Shown here: positions 34,741 to 43,409 of the stretch, one piece after another
Layout: each line of letters starts with the position of its first letter
Position numbering within the stretch: the first letter of the stretch is position 1
Origin: CAVRJC01 sp964505725
GTDB taxonomy: Bacteria > Actinomycetota > Acidimicrobiia > IMCC26256 > DASPTH01
Length of the DNA stretch: 64,000 nt
Assembly (NCBI GenBank): GCA_964505725.1
Contig: CAZDJK010000002.1
Location: 1 to 64,000, forward strand
Direction of reading: 5' to 3'
Notes under the pieces: generated by a model
What the model saw: only the letters and a program-made list of their open reading frames with translations
Database searches by the model: none
What the model was told of the DNA's origin: nothing
Program-made: the position numbers and the translations under genes

Positions 34741-35527
34741 TCCTCGGTCCGAGCTCGCGCACGAGGCGCGTGATCCCGCGCAGGTCGTCCCGAGCCGTCT
34801 GCACGATCCTCACCCGCGAGTCGGGATCCTCCACCCAGTGGATGGGCAGCTCGAGCAACCGGTAGCCGCGACGCTCGGCCCGCACGAGCAGCTCGGTGTC
34901 GAAGAACCACCCGCCGTCCTCGACCTCCGGGAGGAGCGCGCGTGCTAGGTCGGAGCGGACGGCCTTGAAACCGCACTGCGCGTCGTGCACGGCGGTGCCG
35001 AGCGCGGTGCGCATGATCACGCTGTACCAGCGTGAGATCACCTCGCGCCGCCGACTGCGCACGACGTGGGAGCCCGCGAGGAGACGCGAGCCGAACGTGA
35101 TGTCGGCCTCGTCGGACAGCAGCGGGCCCAGGAGCGCGACGAGCGAGCGCAAGGACGTCGACAGGTCGACGTCGGTGTAGGCGCAGACCAGTGCATCGCT
35201 CTCCGACCACGCCTGCTTCAGCGCGTTGCCGCGCCCCGCTCGATGGAGTCACAGCGCGCGCGTCGCGGGCAGCCGCCCCGCCAGGTGCCGGGCCACCTTC
35301 GACGTGCCGTCGGTCGAGCCGTTCTCCGCGATCGTGACCCGCCACGAGAAGGGCAGGTCGGCCAGCGCCCGGTGCAGTCGTGTGATCTGGCGATCGAGCA
35401 CGTGCGCCTCGTTGTGGACGGGCACGACCAGGTCGAGCACGGGCGACGCGGTGCCGTGGGGGTCGAGGGCCGCCGCGCCCGCGGGACCGACCGAGACCGC
35501 TGCTGTTGCCGCGTCGTTGGTCTCCAT
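34733..35527 (-). pseudogene. GT2 glycosyltransferase (polyprenol-phosphate type) with in-frame TGA
   Basis: Two fragments in the same frame form one family 2 glycosyltransferase. The first (METNDAATAAVS start, then LDLVVPVHNEAHVLDRQI and AENGSTDGT) ends at TGA 35251-35249. The second continues GRGNALKQAWSESDALVCAY, the nucleotide-sugar DxD motif TDVDLS, GSRLLAGSHVV and QCGFKAVR to the stop at 34733. The stop falls in RALxLHRAGRG, where family members usually have a charged residue, so CGA to TGA is the simplest cause. Intact, it would be a 264-residue dolichyl-phosphate-mannose-synthase-like enzyme. No neighbour suggests a glycan pathway. Confidence 0.8.
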
Positions 35528-35684
35528 CGGGCCGCTCGCTCGGGTCGTCGCCGGGTTCCGGACCGAGAGCGTGGACCACCGGCCCCGCGCGAGCAAGCGG
35601 GCCCGCGCCGCGGCGCTCGACCGCACCGCCCGGCCGTGCTCCCCGTGTGAGGAGCCGCGGGAGCGCGGGGTACCGTGACCGGCC

Positions 35685-36425
35685 ATGTCCACGCTCGTGC
35701 TGCTGCGCCACGGCGAGAGCGAGTGGAACCTCGCGAACCGGTTCACCGGCTGGGTCGACGTCGACCTGAGCCCGGCGGGAGAGCGCGAAGCCGAGCACGC
35801 CGGCGAGCTCCTCCGGGACGCAGGGATCCTGCCCGACGTGGTGCACACGTCGCTCCAGAAGCGCGCGATCCGCAGCGCCGAGATCGCGTTGCGCGTGATC
35901 GACCGCGCGTGGATCCCGGTGCGTCGCTCATGGCGACTCAACGAGCGGCACTACGGCGCGCTGCAGGGGTCGAACAAGAAGGAGATGAGCGAGCGCTACG
36001 GCGCGGAGCAGGTGTTCCAGTGGCGGCGCTCGTACGCCACTCCCCCGCCGCCGCTCGACGCGGCGGCGCTCGCCGAGCAGCGCGCCGACCCGCGCTACGC
36101 CGACCTCCCCGACGACGTGCTCCCCGCGTCCGAGTGCCTCGCCGACGTGGTGGCGCGGATGCTGCCGTACTGGTACGACGACATCGTCCCCGACCTGCGT
36201 GACGGGAGGTGCGTCCTCGTGGCCGCGCACGGCAACTCGCTGCGCGCCCTCGTGAAGCACCTCGACGGCGTGTCCGACGACGACATCACCGGCGTCGACA
36301 TCCCCACCGGGATCCCGTTCGTGTACGAGCTCGACGCGCACCTGGCCGCCGCTTCGGGCCTCCGCTACCTCGATCCGGAGGCCGCGCGGGTCGCCGCCGA
36401 GAAGGTGGCCCGCCAGGCAGGGTGA
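35685..36425 (+). CDS. gpmA: 2,3-bisphosphoglycerate-dependent phosphoglycerate mutase
   Basis: A 246-residue glycolytic enzyme converting 3-phosphoglycerate and 2-phosphoglycerate. The phosphohistidine motif is LLRHGESEWN near residue 6; LNERHYGALQGSNKKE and the second His in AAHGNSLRALVKHLDG complete the active site. The insert of about 15 residues around SYATPPPPLD is normal for the dPGM group. The start ATG at 35685 is two codons before the conserved LVLLRHG. It is followed 15 bp later by a hypothetical gene in the same direction. Confidence 0.95.
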   Translation: MSTLVLLRHGESEWNLANRFTGWVDVDLSPAGEREAEHAGELLRDAGILPDVVHTSLQKRAIRSAEIALRVIDRAWIPVRRSWRLNERHYGALQGSNKKEMSERYGAEQVFQWRRSYATPPPPLDAAALAEQRADPRYADLPDDVLPASECLADVVARMLPYWYDDIVPDLRDGRCVLVAAHGNSLRALVKHLDGVSDDDITGVDIPTGIPFVYELDAHLAAASGLRYLDPEAARVAAEKVARQAG

Positions 36426-36440
36426 GATAGCCTCGGCTCC

Positions 36441-36881
36441 ATGCCTCCCGACGCTGCGGACCACGACCACGAGATCGACACCGGCAAGGGCACCTTCCAG
36501 CTCAGCGAGCTCGGGCACCTCATGCCGGGGATGGCAGAGATCATGCCGCTCGTCGGCGACCGGATCTGGAAGTGCTACTACGCGGGCAAGGCGCGCAACC
36601 GGCCGCTCGCCAAGTTCGAGCTCAAGGAAGCGGTGAACCTCATGGAGAAGGGCGCGTTCCTGCGCCCGAAGTACGTCGAGAACATGGACAAGTTCATCAA
36701 CGAGGAGCTCGCCGCGGTCGGCAAGTGCATCGAATCGGAGGACTGGGACGGTTTCGATGCCGCGTTCCAGGCCATGGTCGACGCCGCCAACGGGTACCAC
36801 GAGCTCTACGACAAGCCGTTCCTGCGCTGGAAGATCCCCGACCAGCCGCCGCCCGACCTCGACATGACGCCGCGTCGCTGA
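36441..36881 (+). CDS. Conserved-looking hypothetical protein
   Basis: A 146-residue mostly helical soluble protein; family not recognised. It contains WKCYYAGKARNRPLAKFELK and NMDKFINEELAAVGKCIES, and looks like a small four-helix protein. The codon pattern is strongly coding. It sits between phosphoglycerate mutase and a dienelactone hydrolase-like gene, all on the same strand with short gaps, so it may share their transcript. No function assigned. Confidence 0.65.
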   Translation: MPPDAADHDHEIDTGKGTFQLSELGHLMPGMAEIMPLVGDRIWKCYYAGKARNRPLAKFELKEAVNLMEKGAFLRPKYVENMDKFINEELAAVGKCIESEDWDGFDAAFQAMVDAANGYHELYDKPFLRWKIPDQPPPDLDMTPRR

Positions 36882-36906
36882 CGGCCGTCGCTCCAGGGAG
36901 CACCAC

Positions 36907-37653
36907 GTGTACGACGGGATGATGGCGGAGACCATCAATCTCCGCGGTCACGGCGCTGACGAGATCAACGGCTACCTCGCCCGGCCCCTCGGGCCGGGTC
37001 CGTTCGGCGGTGTGGTGGTCCTCCACCACATGCCCGGCTACGACGAGTCGACGAAGGAGATCACGCGTACCTTCGCCACGCACGGCTACAACGCGCTGTG
37101 CCCGAACCTGCACCACCGCGCGCTCCCGGGCGGCGATCCCGCGGCCGCGGCGCGCGCGCAGCGCGAGGCCGGCGGGGTACCCGACGAGCAGTGTGTGGGC
37201 GACACCGCCGGCGCGGCGGAGGTGCTGCGCTCCATGGTCACGTCCAACGGGCGGATCGGCGTGATCGGCTACTGCTCCGGCGGCCGGCAGTCGTACCTCG
37301 TGGCGTGCTCGCTCGCCTTCGACGCCGCGGTCGACTGCTACGGCGGGCGGGTGGCGCCGGCCCCCGGCGAGCTCCCACCCGACGCGCCGCCGCCCGTCGT
37401 CGAGCTCACCGCCGCGCTGTCGTGCCCCCTGCTCGGACTGTTCGGCGCCGAGGACCAGCACCCGTCACCCGCGGAGACCGAGCGCATGGAAGCCGCGCTC
37501 AAGGAGCACGCCAAGACGTACGAGTTCCACACCTACGACGGCGCGGGCCACGCGTTCTTCAGCGTCGACCGCCCCAACTTCCGCGTCGAGGCCGCGCTCG
37601 ACGGCTGGCAGCGCATCTGGGACTTCTTCGGCCGCTACCTCACAACCGGCTGA
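36907..37653 (+). CDS. Dienelactone hydrolase-family protein
   Basis: A 248-residue alpha/beta hydrolase. The nucleophile is Cys in GYCSGGRQ, as in true dienelactone hydrolases, with the acid in FGAEDQHPS and the catalytic His in DGAGHAFF. This triad supports ester or lactone hydrolysis in the cytoplasm; the substrate is unknown. The GTG at 36907 follows AGGGAG. It is 25 bp downstream of the preceding hypothetical gene. Confidence 0.88.
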   Translation: MYDGMMAETINLRGHGADEINGYLARPLGPGPFGGVVVLHHMPGYDESTKEITRTFATHGYNALCPNLHHRALPGGDPAAAARAQREAGGVPDEQCVGDTAGAAEVLRSMVTSNGRIGVIGYCSGGRQSYLVACSLAFDAAVDCYGGRVAPAPGELPPDAPPPVVELTAALSCPLLGLFGAEDQHPSPAETERMEAALKEHAKTYEFHTYDGAGHAFFSVDRPNFRVEAALDGWQRIWDFFGRYLTTG

Positions 37654-37694
37654 CCCCGGGGATCACGCCACCCGCATGATGACGGCCGGCGGTC

Positions 37695-38078
37695 TCATCC
37701 CGCCGTCCGCCGGGCGCCGCGTGCGACACGGGCGGTCACCGTCCGCCAGCCGAGCATCCCCGCAGCCACGAAGGCGACGGCGATGATCGCGAACGCGGTC
37801 TTCCAGCCATGGCCCTGCACCACGATGCGGACGAGGATCCCGACGCTCACGGTGACGAGCGCGGCGACCGTGGCGCGCCGCAGGTCGAGCGGCGCGCGCC
37901 CCAGGCGGGTCACGGCCCAACCTGCGGCGAGACCGACCGCGAAGGGCCAGAGCACCCGGAAGAAGCCCGCGGTGCCCGCGTCCTCGTGGTGGGTCCGCCG
38001 GCCGATCAGCACGAAGACCACAAGCAGCGCGGTGTCGGCGGCCGCGGCCACCCAGGTGCGGACGTGGGGCTCGGGCAC
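37695..38078 (-). CDS. DUF3054 family membrane protein
   Basis: A 127-residue integral membrane protein with four hydrophobic segments. The pattern DTALLVVFVLIGRRTHHEDA near the start and RRATVAALVTVSVGILVRIV near the end is typical of DUF3054, an actinobacterial family of unknown function. The GTG at 38078 gives the family length and is divergent from the cysQ-like gene. The long frame extending to 38777 is the shadow of that gene. Confidence 0.82.
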   Translation of the reverse strand: MPEPHVRTWVAAAADTALLVVFVLIGRRTHHEDAGTAGFFRVLWPFAVGLAAGWAVTRLGRAPLDLRRATVAALVTVSVGILVRIVVQGHGWKTAFAIIAVAFVAAGMLGWRTVTARVARGARRTAG

Positions 38079-38150
38079 CGCCCCATGGTGGCCGACCGCG
38101 GCGCGGGACCCGGCATCGGCAACTCCGCCATCGGGTAGGTTCGGCCGGCG

Positions 38151-38897
38151 ATGCCCGTCACCTCGCACGACCACCGCGTGGCGGCCGAGGTCGCGGCGGC
38201 CGCGGGCACGCTTCTGCTCGAGCTCCGGTCGGCGCGCGCCGGCGATCCACCGGAAGTGCTGAAGGACGCCGGCGACCGCGAAGCCCACGAATTCATCGTC
38301 GACGAGCTGGCGCGCCGCCGCCCGGGCGACGCGCTGCTCTCGGAGGAGGGCGCGGACAACCGGGCCCGGATCGGGGCTCCGCGGGTGTGGATCGTCGATC
38401 CCCTCGACGGCACGCGCGAGTACGCGGAGGGTCGCGCCGACTGGGCGGTGCACGTCGCCCTCGTCGTCGACGGGGCGGTCGCCGCCGCCGCGGTCGCACT
38501 CCCGGGGGCCGGGCTCACCCTCGCGACGGAGCCGGCGCCGCCGTTCCCGCCCGCGCACGCTGGCCCACCGCGTGTCGTCGTGAGCCGGAGCCGGCCGCCC
38601 GCCATCGCCGACGAGGTCGCGCGCCGGCTCGGCGGCGAGCTCGTCCCGCTCGGCTCCGCGGGCGCCAAGACGATGGCGGTCGTGCTCGGCGATGCCGAGG
38701 TCTACGTGCACGACGGCGGCCAGCACGAATGGGACTCGGCCGCGCCGGTGGGGGTCGCGCTGGCGGCGGGCCTCCACGCGTCGCGCCTCGACGGGTCACC
38801 GCTCGTCTACAACCGTCCCGACCCGTGGCTCCCGGACCTGGTGGTGTGCCGGCCCGAGCTCGCGGCGGAGGTGCTCGCGGTCGTCGCGCACCGGTAG
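38151..38897 (+). CDS. cysQ: CysQ-like 3'(2'),5'-bisphosphate nucleotidase (inositol monophosphatase superfamily)
   Basis: A 248-residue Li-sensitive-type phosphatase. Metal-binding motifs are present: LLSEEGAD, VDPLDGTREYAEG and the C-terminal HEWDSAAPVGVALAAG. In the family this enzyme removes PAP, the by-product of sulfate activation; an inositol-phosphatase role cannot be fully excluded. Genes for rhodanese, cysteine dioxygenase and a sulfonate-type importer follow within 5 kb, which supports a sulfur role. Start ATG at 38151. Confidence 0.82.
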   Translation: MPVTSHDHRVAAEVAAAAGTLLLELRSARAGDPPEVLKDAGDREAHEFIVDELARRRPGDALLSEEGADNRARIGAPRVWIVDPLDGTREYAEGRADWAVHVALVVDGAVAAAAVALPGAGLTLATEPAPPFPPAHAGPPRVVVSRSRPPAIADEVARRLGGELVPLGSAGAKTMAVVLGDAEVYVHDGGQHEWDSAAPVGVALAAGLHASRLDGSPLVYNRPDPWLPDLVVCRPELAAEVLAVVAHR

Positions 38898-38938
38898 GCG
38901 CCATCTGGGACCACCCCCGTGTCTCATAAGTTGGAAGC

Positions 38939-39808
38939 ATGGATCTCCGACGGCTGCGCCTCTTCCTCGCGGTCGTGGACCACGGCGGGTTCACCCGCGC
39001 CGCGGAGGCCGAGTTCGTCTCGCAGCCGTCGGTGTCGCAGGCGATGCGCGAGCTCGAGTCCGAGCTCGGGACGCCGCTGTTCCACCGCGTCGGGCGCGGC
39101 GTCCGCCTCACGTCCGCGGGCGAGGCGCTGGTCTCGCCGGCCCGGCAGGTCTTGCGCGACGTCGACGCCGGCGCGGCGGCGGTCGCCGCGGTTCGCGGGC
39201 TGCTCACCGGGCGCCTCGACCTGTGCGCGCTCGCCACCCTCGCCGTCGATCCCCTCGCGCCCGTGATCGGCGCGTTCCGAACCGCGCACCCGGGGGTGGT
39301 GCTCTCGCTCTCGGATCCGGAGGACGCGGCCGCCGTCGTGCGGATGGTCTCGGGGGGCGAGTGCGAGCTCGGGCTCACGGTCGACCCCGACGACACGCTG
39401 CTCGTGCACGCGCTCGGCCGCCAGGATCTGCTCGCGGTGTTCCCGCCCGGCACGCCGCTCCCCGCCGGCGCGATCGCGGTGACCCGCCTGGCGACATCGC
39501 CGCTCGTGACATCACCCCCGGGCACGTCCACCCGCGTCCTCCTGGAGGAGGCGTGCGCCGGAGCAGGCGTGACACCCCACATCGTCGTGGTCACCGAGCA
39601 GCGCGAGGCGATCCTGCCGATGGTGCTGGCCGGCGCGGGCGCCACCATCCTCCCCCGCCCGCTCGCGGAGACGGCAGCCACGCTCGGCGCGGCGGTGGCG
39701 CCGCTCCGCCCGCGCGTGAGCCGCGAGGTGTCGTTCGTACGGCGCGACGCGCCGCTGTCGCCGGCCGCGGCCGCGTTCCTCGCCGTCGCCGGCGTGGCGG
39801 ACACCTAG
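38939..39808 (+). CDS. LysR-family transcriptional regulator
   Basis: A 289-residue LTTR with an N-terminal winged HTH (LRLFLAVVDHGGFTRAAEAE, then VSQPSVSQAMRELESELG) and a periplasmic-binding-protein-like effector domain from about residue 90. The ATG at 38939 has GGAAG upstream. It follows cysQ and is convergent with, and overlaps by 4 bases, the rhodanese gene. It may control the surrounding sulfur genes, but the effector is unknown. Confidence 0.9.
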   Translation: MDLRRLRLFLAVVDHGGFTRAAEAEFVSQPSVSQAMRELESELGTPLFHRVGRGVRLTSAGEALVSPARQVLRDVDAGAAAVAAVRGLLTGRLDLCALATLAVDPLAPVIGAFRTAHPGVVLSLSDPEDAAAVVRMVSGGECELGLTVDPDDTLLVHALGRQDLLAVFPPGTPLPAGAIAVTRLATSPLVTSPPGTSTRVLLEEACAGAGVTPHIVVVTEQREAILPMVLAGAGATILPRPLAETAATLGAAVAPLRPRVSREVSFVRRDAPLSPAAAAFLAVAGVADT

Positions 39809-40206
39809 GACGGCGCAGGGAGACCGCGGACCGGGCGGACCGGGAGCCCCGCGGCCTTCCACGCCTGGAAGCCCCCGATCAGATCGGTGGCGCGGTGCAG
39901 GCCGAGATCCTGCAGCGTGGCAGCGGCAAGGCTCGAGGAATACCCCTCGTTGCAGACGACGATCACCTCTACGTCGTGGCCGGTGACCGCGGGGAGGCGC
40001 GCGTGGCTGCCAGGGTCGAGCCGCCACTCGAGCACGTTCCGGTCCACGACGAGCGCGTCGGGGATCTCCCCGTCGGCCTCACGTTGCGCGACGGGCCGGG
40101 TGTCGACGATCAACGCGCCGCGGCCGGCCGCGGCGACGGCTTCCTCGGGCGTCACCCGGTGGAGCCGGGCGCGGGCAGCCGCGAGGAGGTCGTCGACGGT
40201 GGGCAT
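39805..40206 (-). CDS. Rhodanese-like domain protein
   Basis: A 133-residue single-domain rhodanese. The active-site loop is VVCNEGYSSS with the persulfide Cys present; LIVDTRPVAQREADGEIPDA is the usual N-terminal CH2A-type motif and DLIGGFQAWKAAGLPV the usual ending. It probably moves sulfane sulfur. The ATG at 40206 overlaps the stop of the carbonic anhydrase gene (TGATG), so both are translated from one message. Confidence 0.88.
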   Translation of the reverse strand: MPTVDDLLAAARARLHRVTPEEAVAAAGRGALIVDTRPVAQREADGEIPDALVVDRNVLEWRLDPGSHARLPAVTGHDVEVIVVCNEGYSSSLAAATLQDLGLHRATDLIGGFQAWKAAGLPVRPVRGLPAPS

Positions 40207-40697
40207 CACGTGACCTCGTCGAGCTTCCCGGTCGCGACGTCGTAGACGAATCCCCGTACGCGGTCCTTCTTCGGGATGAACGGGCTCGCCTTGATGCGCG
40301 CGATCGACTGGCGAACGTCCTCCTCGAGATCGTCGAAGGTCTCCATCGCGAACGCGGGCCGGATCCCCGTGTCCTGCGCGACCTGCGCCTTCAACCCCTC
40401 GTCGGTGAACGTCAACATGCCGCAGTCGGTGTGGTGGATGACGATGATCTCCTCGGTGCCGAGCAGCCGCTGCGAGATCAGGAGCGACCGGATCGTGTCG
40501 TCGGTGACCGCACCGCCGGCGTTCCGGATCACGTGCGCGTCGCCCTCCTCGAGGCCGAGGACGCGGGCCGGGTCGAGTCGGGCATCCATGCACGCGACGA
40601 CCGCCACGTGCATGCCCGGCGGCATCGGAAGGTCGGGCTTGCGGAACGCCTCGGCGTACGCCGCGTTGTTGGCGATCAGGTCGTCGGTTGCGCTCAT
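40206..40697 (-). CDS. Beta-type carbonic anhydrase
   Basis: A 163-residue zinc enzyme that hydrates CO2. Zinc ligands are visible: Cys in VACMDARLD, and His and Cys in IHHTDCGM; the Asp/Arg dyad in CMDAR is intact. The length and the GVTDD-like motif AGGAVTDDTIRSLL fit the small actinobacterial beta class. It is cotranscribed with the rhodanese gene downstream, and the cysteine dioxygenase gene lies just upstream on the same strand. Confidence 0.9.
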   Translation of the reverse strand: MSATDDLIANNAAYAEAFRKPDLPMPPGMHVAVVACMDARLDPARVLGLEEGDAHVIRNAGGAVTDDTIRSLLISQRLLGTEEIIVIHHTDCGMLTFTDEGLKAQVAQDTGIRPAFAMETFDDLEEDVRQSIARIKASPFIPKKDRVRGFVYDVATGKLDEVT

Positions 40698-40713
40698 GGC
40701 ACGCTCCTCCAGG

Positions 40714-41148
40714 TCAGCCCCGCCCGGTCGCGTCCTCGCTCCGTTTGTACTCCAGCCCGCCGAGGCGCGTGTAGTCGAAGAAGCGCATGGCCGAGAGAGG
40801 CGGCGAGTACACGTGGATTGACGTCGCCGGGACCGGCTCGGCGTTCACGACCCAGTGCACGTGGCCGGGGCCGAACGCGACCGCGTCGCCCGTTCGCAGT
40901 CGCCGCTCGACGAGCGCGGGTCGCGCCTCGACGCGGGTGGAGGTCTCCCGCAGCTCGCCGTCGAGCACGAGCAGACCGCCCGCCACGCCTCCGTGGTCGT
41001 GGAGGTCGACGCCCTGCCGTTCGTGCCATCCGATCAGCCACACGTCGTAGCAGTCGGTGATCCGCACGCGCCTCGACCACCGGGCCTCGGGTGAGGTGCG
41101 CGCGAGCGCACGCCAGGTGGGGCGGTCACGGTCGAGGTCGCGGAGCAC
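40714..41148 (-). CDS. Cysteine dioxygenase type I-like cupin
   Basis: Iron-dependent oxidation of cysteine to cysteine sulfinate is inferred. The cupin metal site is visible: two His in DLHDHGGVAGG, the third in GHVHWVVN, plus DGELRE. The start is unclear. GTG at 41148 gives 144 residues but cuts a plausible N-terminal helix: the frame continues upstream as THPLSPASI without a start codon. An ATG at about 41191 is one frame off, and a single extra C in the CCC run after it would give MSHTPLSPASILDVL. So the gene may carry a small frameshift or a sequence error near its start. Confidence 0.78.
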   Translation of the reverse strand: MLRDLDRDRPTWRALARTSPEARWSRRVRITDCYDVWLIGWHERQGVDLHDHGGVAGGLLVLDGELRETSTRVEARPALVERRLRTGDAVAFGPGHVHWVVNAEPVPATSIHVYSPPLSAMRFFDYTRLGGLEYKRSEDATGRG

Positions 41149-41526
41149 GTCGAGGATCGACGCGGGCGAGAGCGGGTGTGTGACATCGGGTGTGCAGGAA
41201 TCGGCAGCACGGGGCAGCAGGGGGGGGCGCGTTCGACATCCGGTCGTCCTTCCACGAGGGCCGGCAGCGGCGCAGGGTCGCGGGAACCTCAGCGCGCCGG
41301 ACAGAGCTCGTCGAAGGTGAGCCCGGACTGCTCGCCCCACGTGTCTTTCATCGTCGGGGGAACAGGGCTCCCGCCGGCGGCGATCCGGGGCTCGGTGCTC
41401 ACACCAGGACCTTAGCCGGAAAATCCGACCAGTCAAGTCATATTTTGGGCCGCACGCCTTGCTCTCGCCGCTCAGAAACACTAGCTTGTCCATCAAGTTA
41501 CTCGACAAAGCAGGAGCAACCCCTCG
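41149..41526. other. Divergent region between the cysteine dioxygenase and sulfonate importer genes
   Basis: It contains the uncertain 5' end of the dioxygenase gene (to about 41195), a run of eight G (41220-41227) and a lower-GC segment around 41420-41520 where promoters for both directions probably lie. No RNA element was recognised. Confidence 0.4.
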
Positions 41527-42594
41527 ATGCGACAGCTCCCGAGACCCGCCGGCTTCACCGCGGTGGCACTCGCTGCGATCGCCGCACTCGCCCTCGCGAC
41601 GAGCGCACCGGCGTTCGCGGCCAAGAAGACCACCCAACCGGTGACGCTGCGACTCGCCTACTTCCCCAACGTCACGCACGCGACCGCGCTCGTCGGCGTG
41701 CAGGGCGGCATCTTCGCCAAGAAGCTCGGCAGCGACGTGAGCCTGCAGACCAAGACGTTCAACAGCGGGACCGACGAGCTCACCGCGATCCAGGCCGGCG
41801 CGATCGACGCCGGCTACATCGGCCCCAACCCGACGATCACCGCGTGGACGCAGCTCGACAAGGGCGTCCGGGTGATCTCGGGTGTCGCTTCGGGTGGTGC
41901 GTACTTCGTGGTGAAGCCGAACATCAACTCGGCGGCCGACCTGAAGGGCAAGACGCTCGCCTCGCCCCAGCTCGGCAACACCCAGGACGTGGCGCTCCGC
42001 AACTGGCTGAAGCAGCACGGGCTCGCCACCGACACCAACGGCGGCGGCGACGTGAAGATCATCCCGCAGGACAACGCCACGTCGCTGGCGGCGTTCGAGG
42101 CGGGCAACATCCAGGGCGCCTGGGTGCCCGAGCCGTGGGCGACCCGCCTCGTCAGCGAGGGCGGCGGGAAGATCCTCGTCGACGAGAGCACGCTGTGGCC
42201 CCAGGGCAGATTCGTCACCACCCAGCTCATCGCGACGACCTCGTTCATCAAGGCGCACGCCGACGTGGTGCAGAAGTTGGTGAACGCCCAGGTCGCGGCG
42301 AACGACTACATCAAGACCCACACCGCCGACGCGGAGTCGCTCACGTCGCAGGCGATCCAGCAGATCACCGGCAAGCCGCTGTCGGGCGATCTCATCATCG
42401 CGTCGTTCAAGAACATCCAGTTCACCAACGACCCGATCGCGTCGTCGCTGGTGAAGGACAACGCGACCCAGAAGCAGTTCGGCTTCCCGGCCGCCACGAG
42501 CCTGAAGGGGCTGTACGAGCTGTCGTTCCTCAACCAGGCCCTGAAGGCCGCCCACGAGCCGCCGGTCAGCGCGAACCTCGCCGCGAGCTCTTGA
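41527..42594 (+). CDS. Sulfonate/taurine-type ABC transporter substrate-binding protein
   Basis: A 355-residue exported protein of the SsuA/TauA/NMT1 family. Residues 1-34 are a signal peptide ending APAFAAKK. The mature domain starts TLRLAYFPNVTHATALVGVQ, with IQAGAIDAGYIGPNPTITAW forming the ligand cleft strand typical of SsuA. No lipobox Cys. The ATG at 41527 follows GGAG. ATPase and permease genes follow with overlaps, so this is the first gene of a complete importer. Position near cysteine dioxygenase favours sulfonates or taurine, but nitrate or thiamine precursors cannot be excluded. Confidence 0.88.
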   Translation: MRQLPRPAGFTAVALAAIAALALATSAPAFAAKKTTQPVTLRLAYFPNVTHATALVGVQGGIFAKKLGSDVSLQTKTFNSGTDELTAIQAGAIDAGYIGPNPTITAWTQLDKGVRVISGVASGGAYFVVKPNINSAADLKGKTLASPQLGNTQDVALRNWLKQHGLATDTNGGGDVKIIPQDNATSLAAFEAGNIQGAWVPEPWATRLVSEGGGKILVDESTLWPQGRFVTTQLIATTSFIKAHADVVQKLVNAQVAANDYIKTHTADAESLTSQAIQQITGKPLSGDLIIASFKNIQFTNDPIASSLVKDNATQKQFGFPAATSLKGLYELSFLNQALKAAHEPPVSANLAASS

Positions 42595-43409
42595 CGAGCC
42601 TGCGCGACCCCGCGCCGTCGACCACGACGCCTCCGGCCCCGGACGGGGCCGGAGGCGTCGGCGCGCCTGCGGTCACCCTGGACCACGTCTCCAAGGTCTA
42701 CGGATTCGCCGGCGACGCGGTGCACGCCCTCGACCGGGTCTCGCTCACCGTGGGCACCGGCGAGTTCCTCTGCCTCGTCGGCGCGTCCGGCTGCGGCAAG
42801 AGCACGCTCCTGAACATCGTCGCCGGTCTCGACCGCCCGAGCTCGGGAAGCGTCGACGTGGGCACCCTGCGCACCACCCTCCTGTTCCAGGAGGCCGCCC
42901 TGTTCCCGTGGTTGACCGCCCGCGGCAACGTCGAGCTGCCGATGAAGTTCCGCCACGTGCCGAAGTCGGAGCGTCGCGCCCGCGCCGAGCAGCTCCTCGA
43001 GTCGGTGAACCTCGGGGGTTTCGCCATCAAGCGGCCGCACGAGCTGTCGGGCGGCATGCGCCAGCGCGTGGCACTCGCCCGCGCGCTCGCCCAGGACGTC
43101 GACGTGCTCCTGATGGACGAGCCCTTCGGTGCGCTCGACGCCATGACGCGCGACTTGCTGCACGAGGAGCTCGACAAGGTGTGGCAGGAGACCCGGCTCA
43201 CGGTGATCTTCGTGACCCACAACGTGCGCGAGGCCGTGCGGCTCGGCGATCGCGTCGTGCTCCTGTCGAGCCGACCCGGCCGCGTCGTGCGCGAGTTCCC
43301 CGTGCACATCCCGCGGCCGCGTCGCATCGACTCGCGTGAGGTCGCCGAGCTCGCGGCCGTGATCACCGACGAGCTCCGAGAGGAGGTGCGCCGCCATGGC
43401 GGTGGATGA
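42591..43409 (+). CDS. Sulfonate/taurine-type ABC transporter ATPase
   Basis: A 272-residue ATPase of the SsuB/TauB family. Walker A is GASGCGKST, the Q-loop FQEAALFPWLTARGNVELPM, the signature LSGGMRQRVALARALAQD and Walker B VLLMDEPFGALD. The frame is open far upstream, but a TTG at 42591 overlaps the previous stop (TTGA), which suits coupled translation; the 27 residues before the conserved VTLDHVSKVYG are proline-rich. It overlaps the permease gene by 14 bases. Confidence 0.86.
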   Translation: MTSLRDPAPSTTTPPAPDGAGGVGAPAVTLDHVSKVYGFAGDAVHALDRVSLTVGTGEFLCLVGASGCGKSTLLNIVAGLDRPSSGSVDVGTLRTTLLFQEAALFPWLTARGNVELPMKFRHVPKSERRARAEQLLESVNLGGFAIKRPHELSGGMRQRVALARALAQDVDVLLMDEPFGALDAMTRDLLHEELDKVWQETRLTVIFVTHNVREAVRLGDRVVLLSSRPGRVVREFPVHIPRPRRIDSREVAELAAVITDELREEVRRHGGG

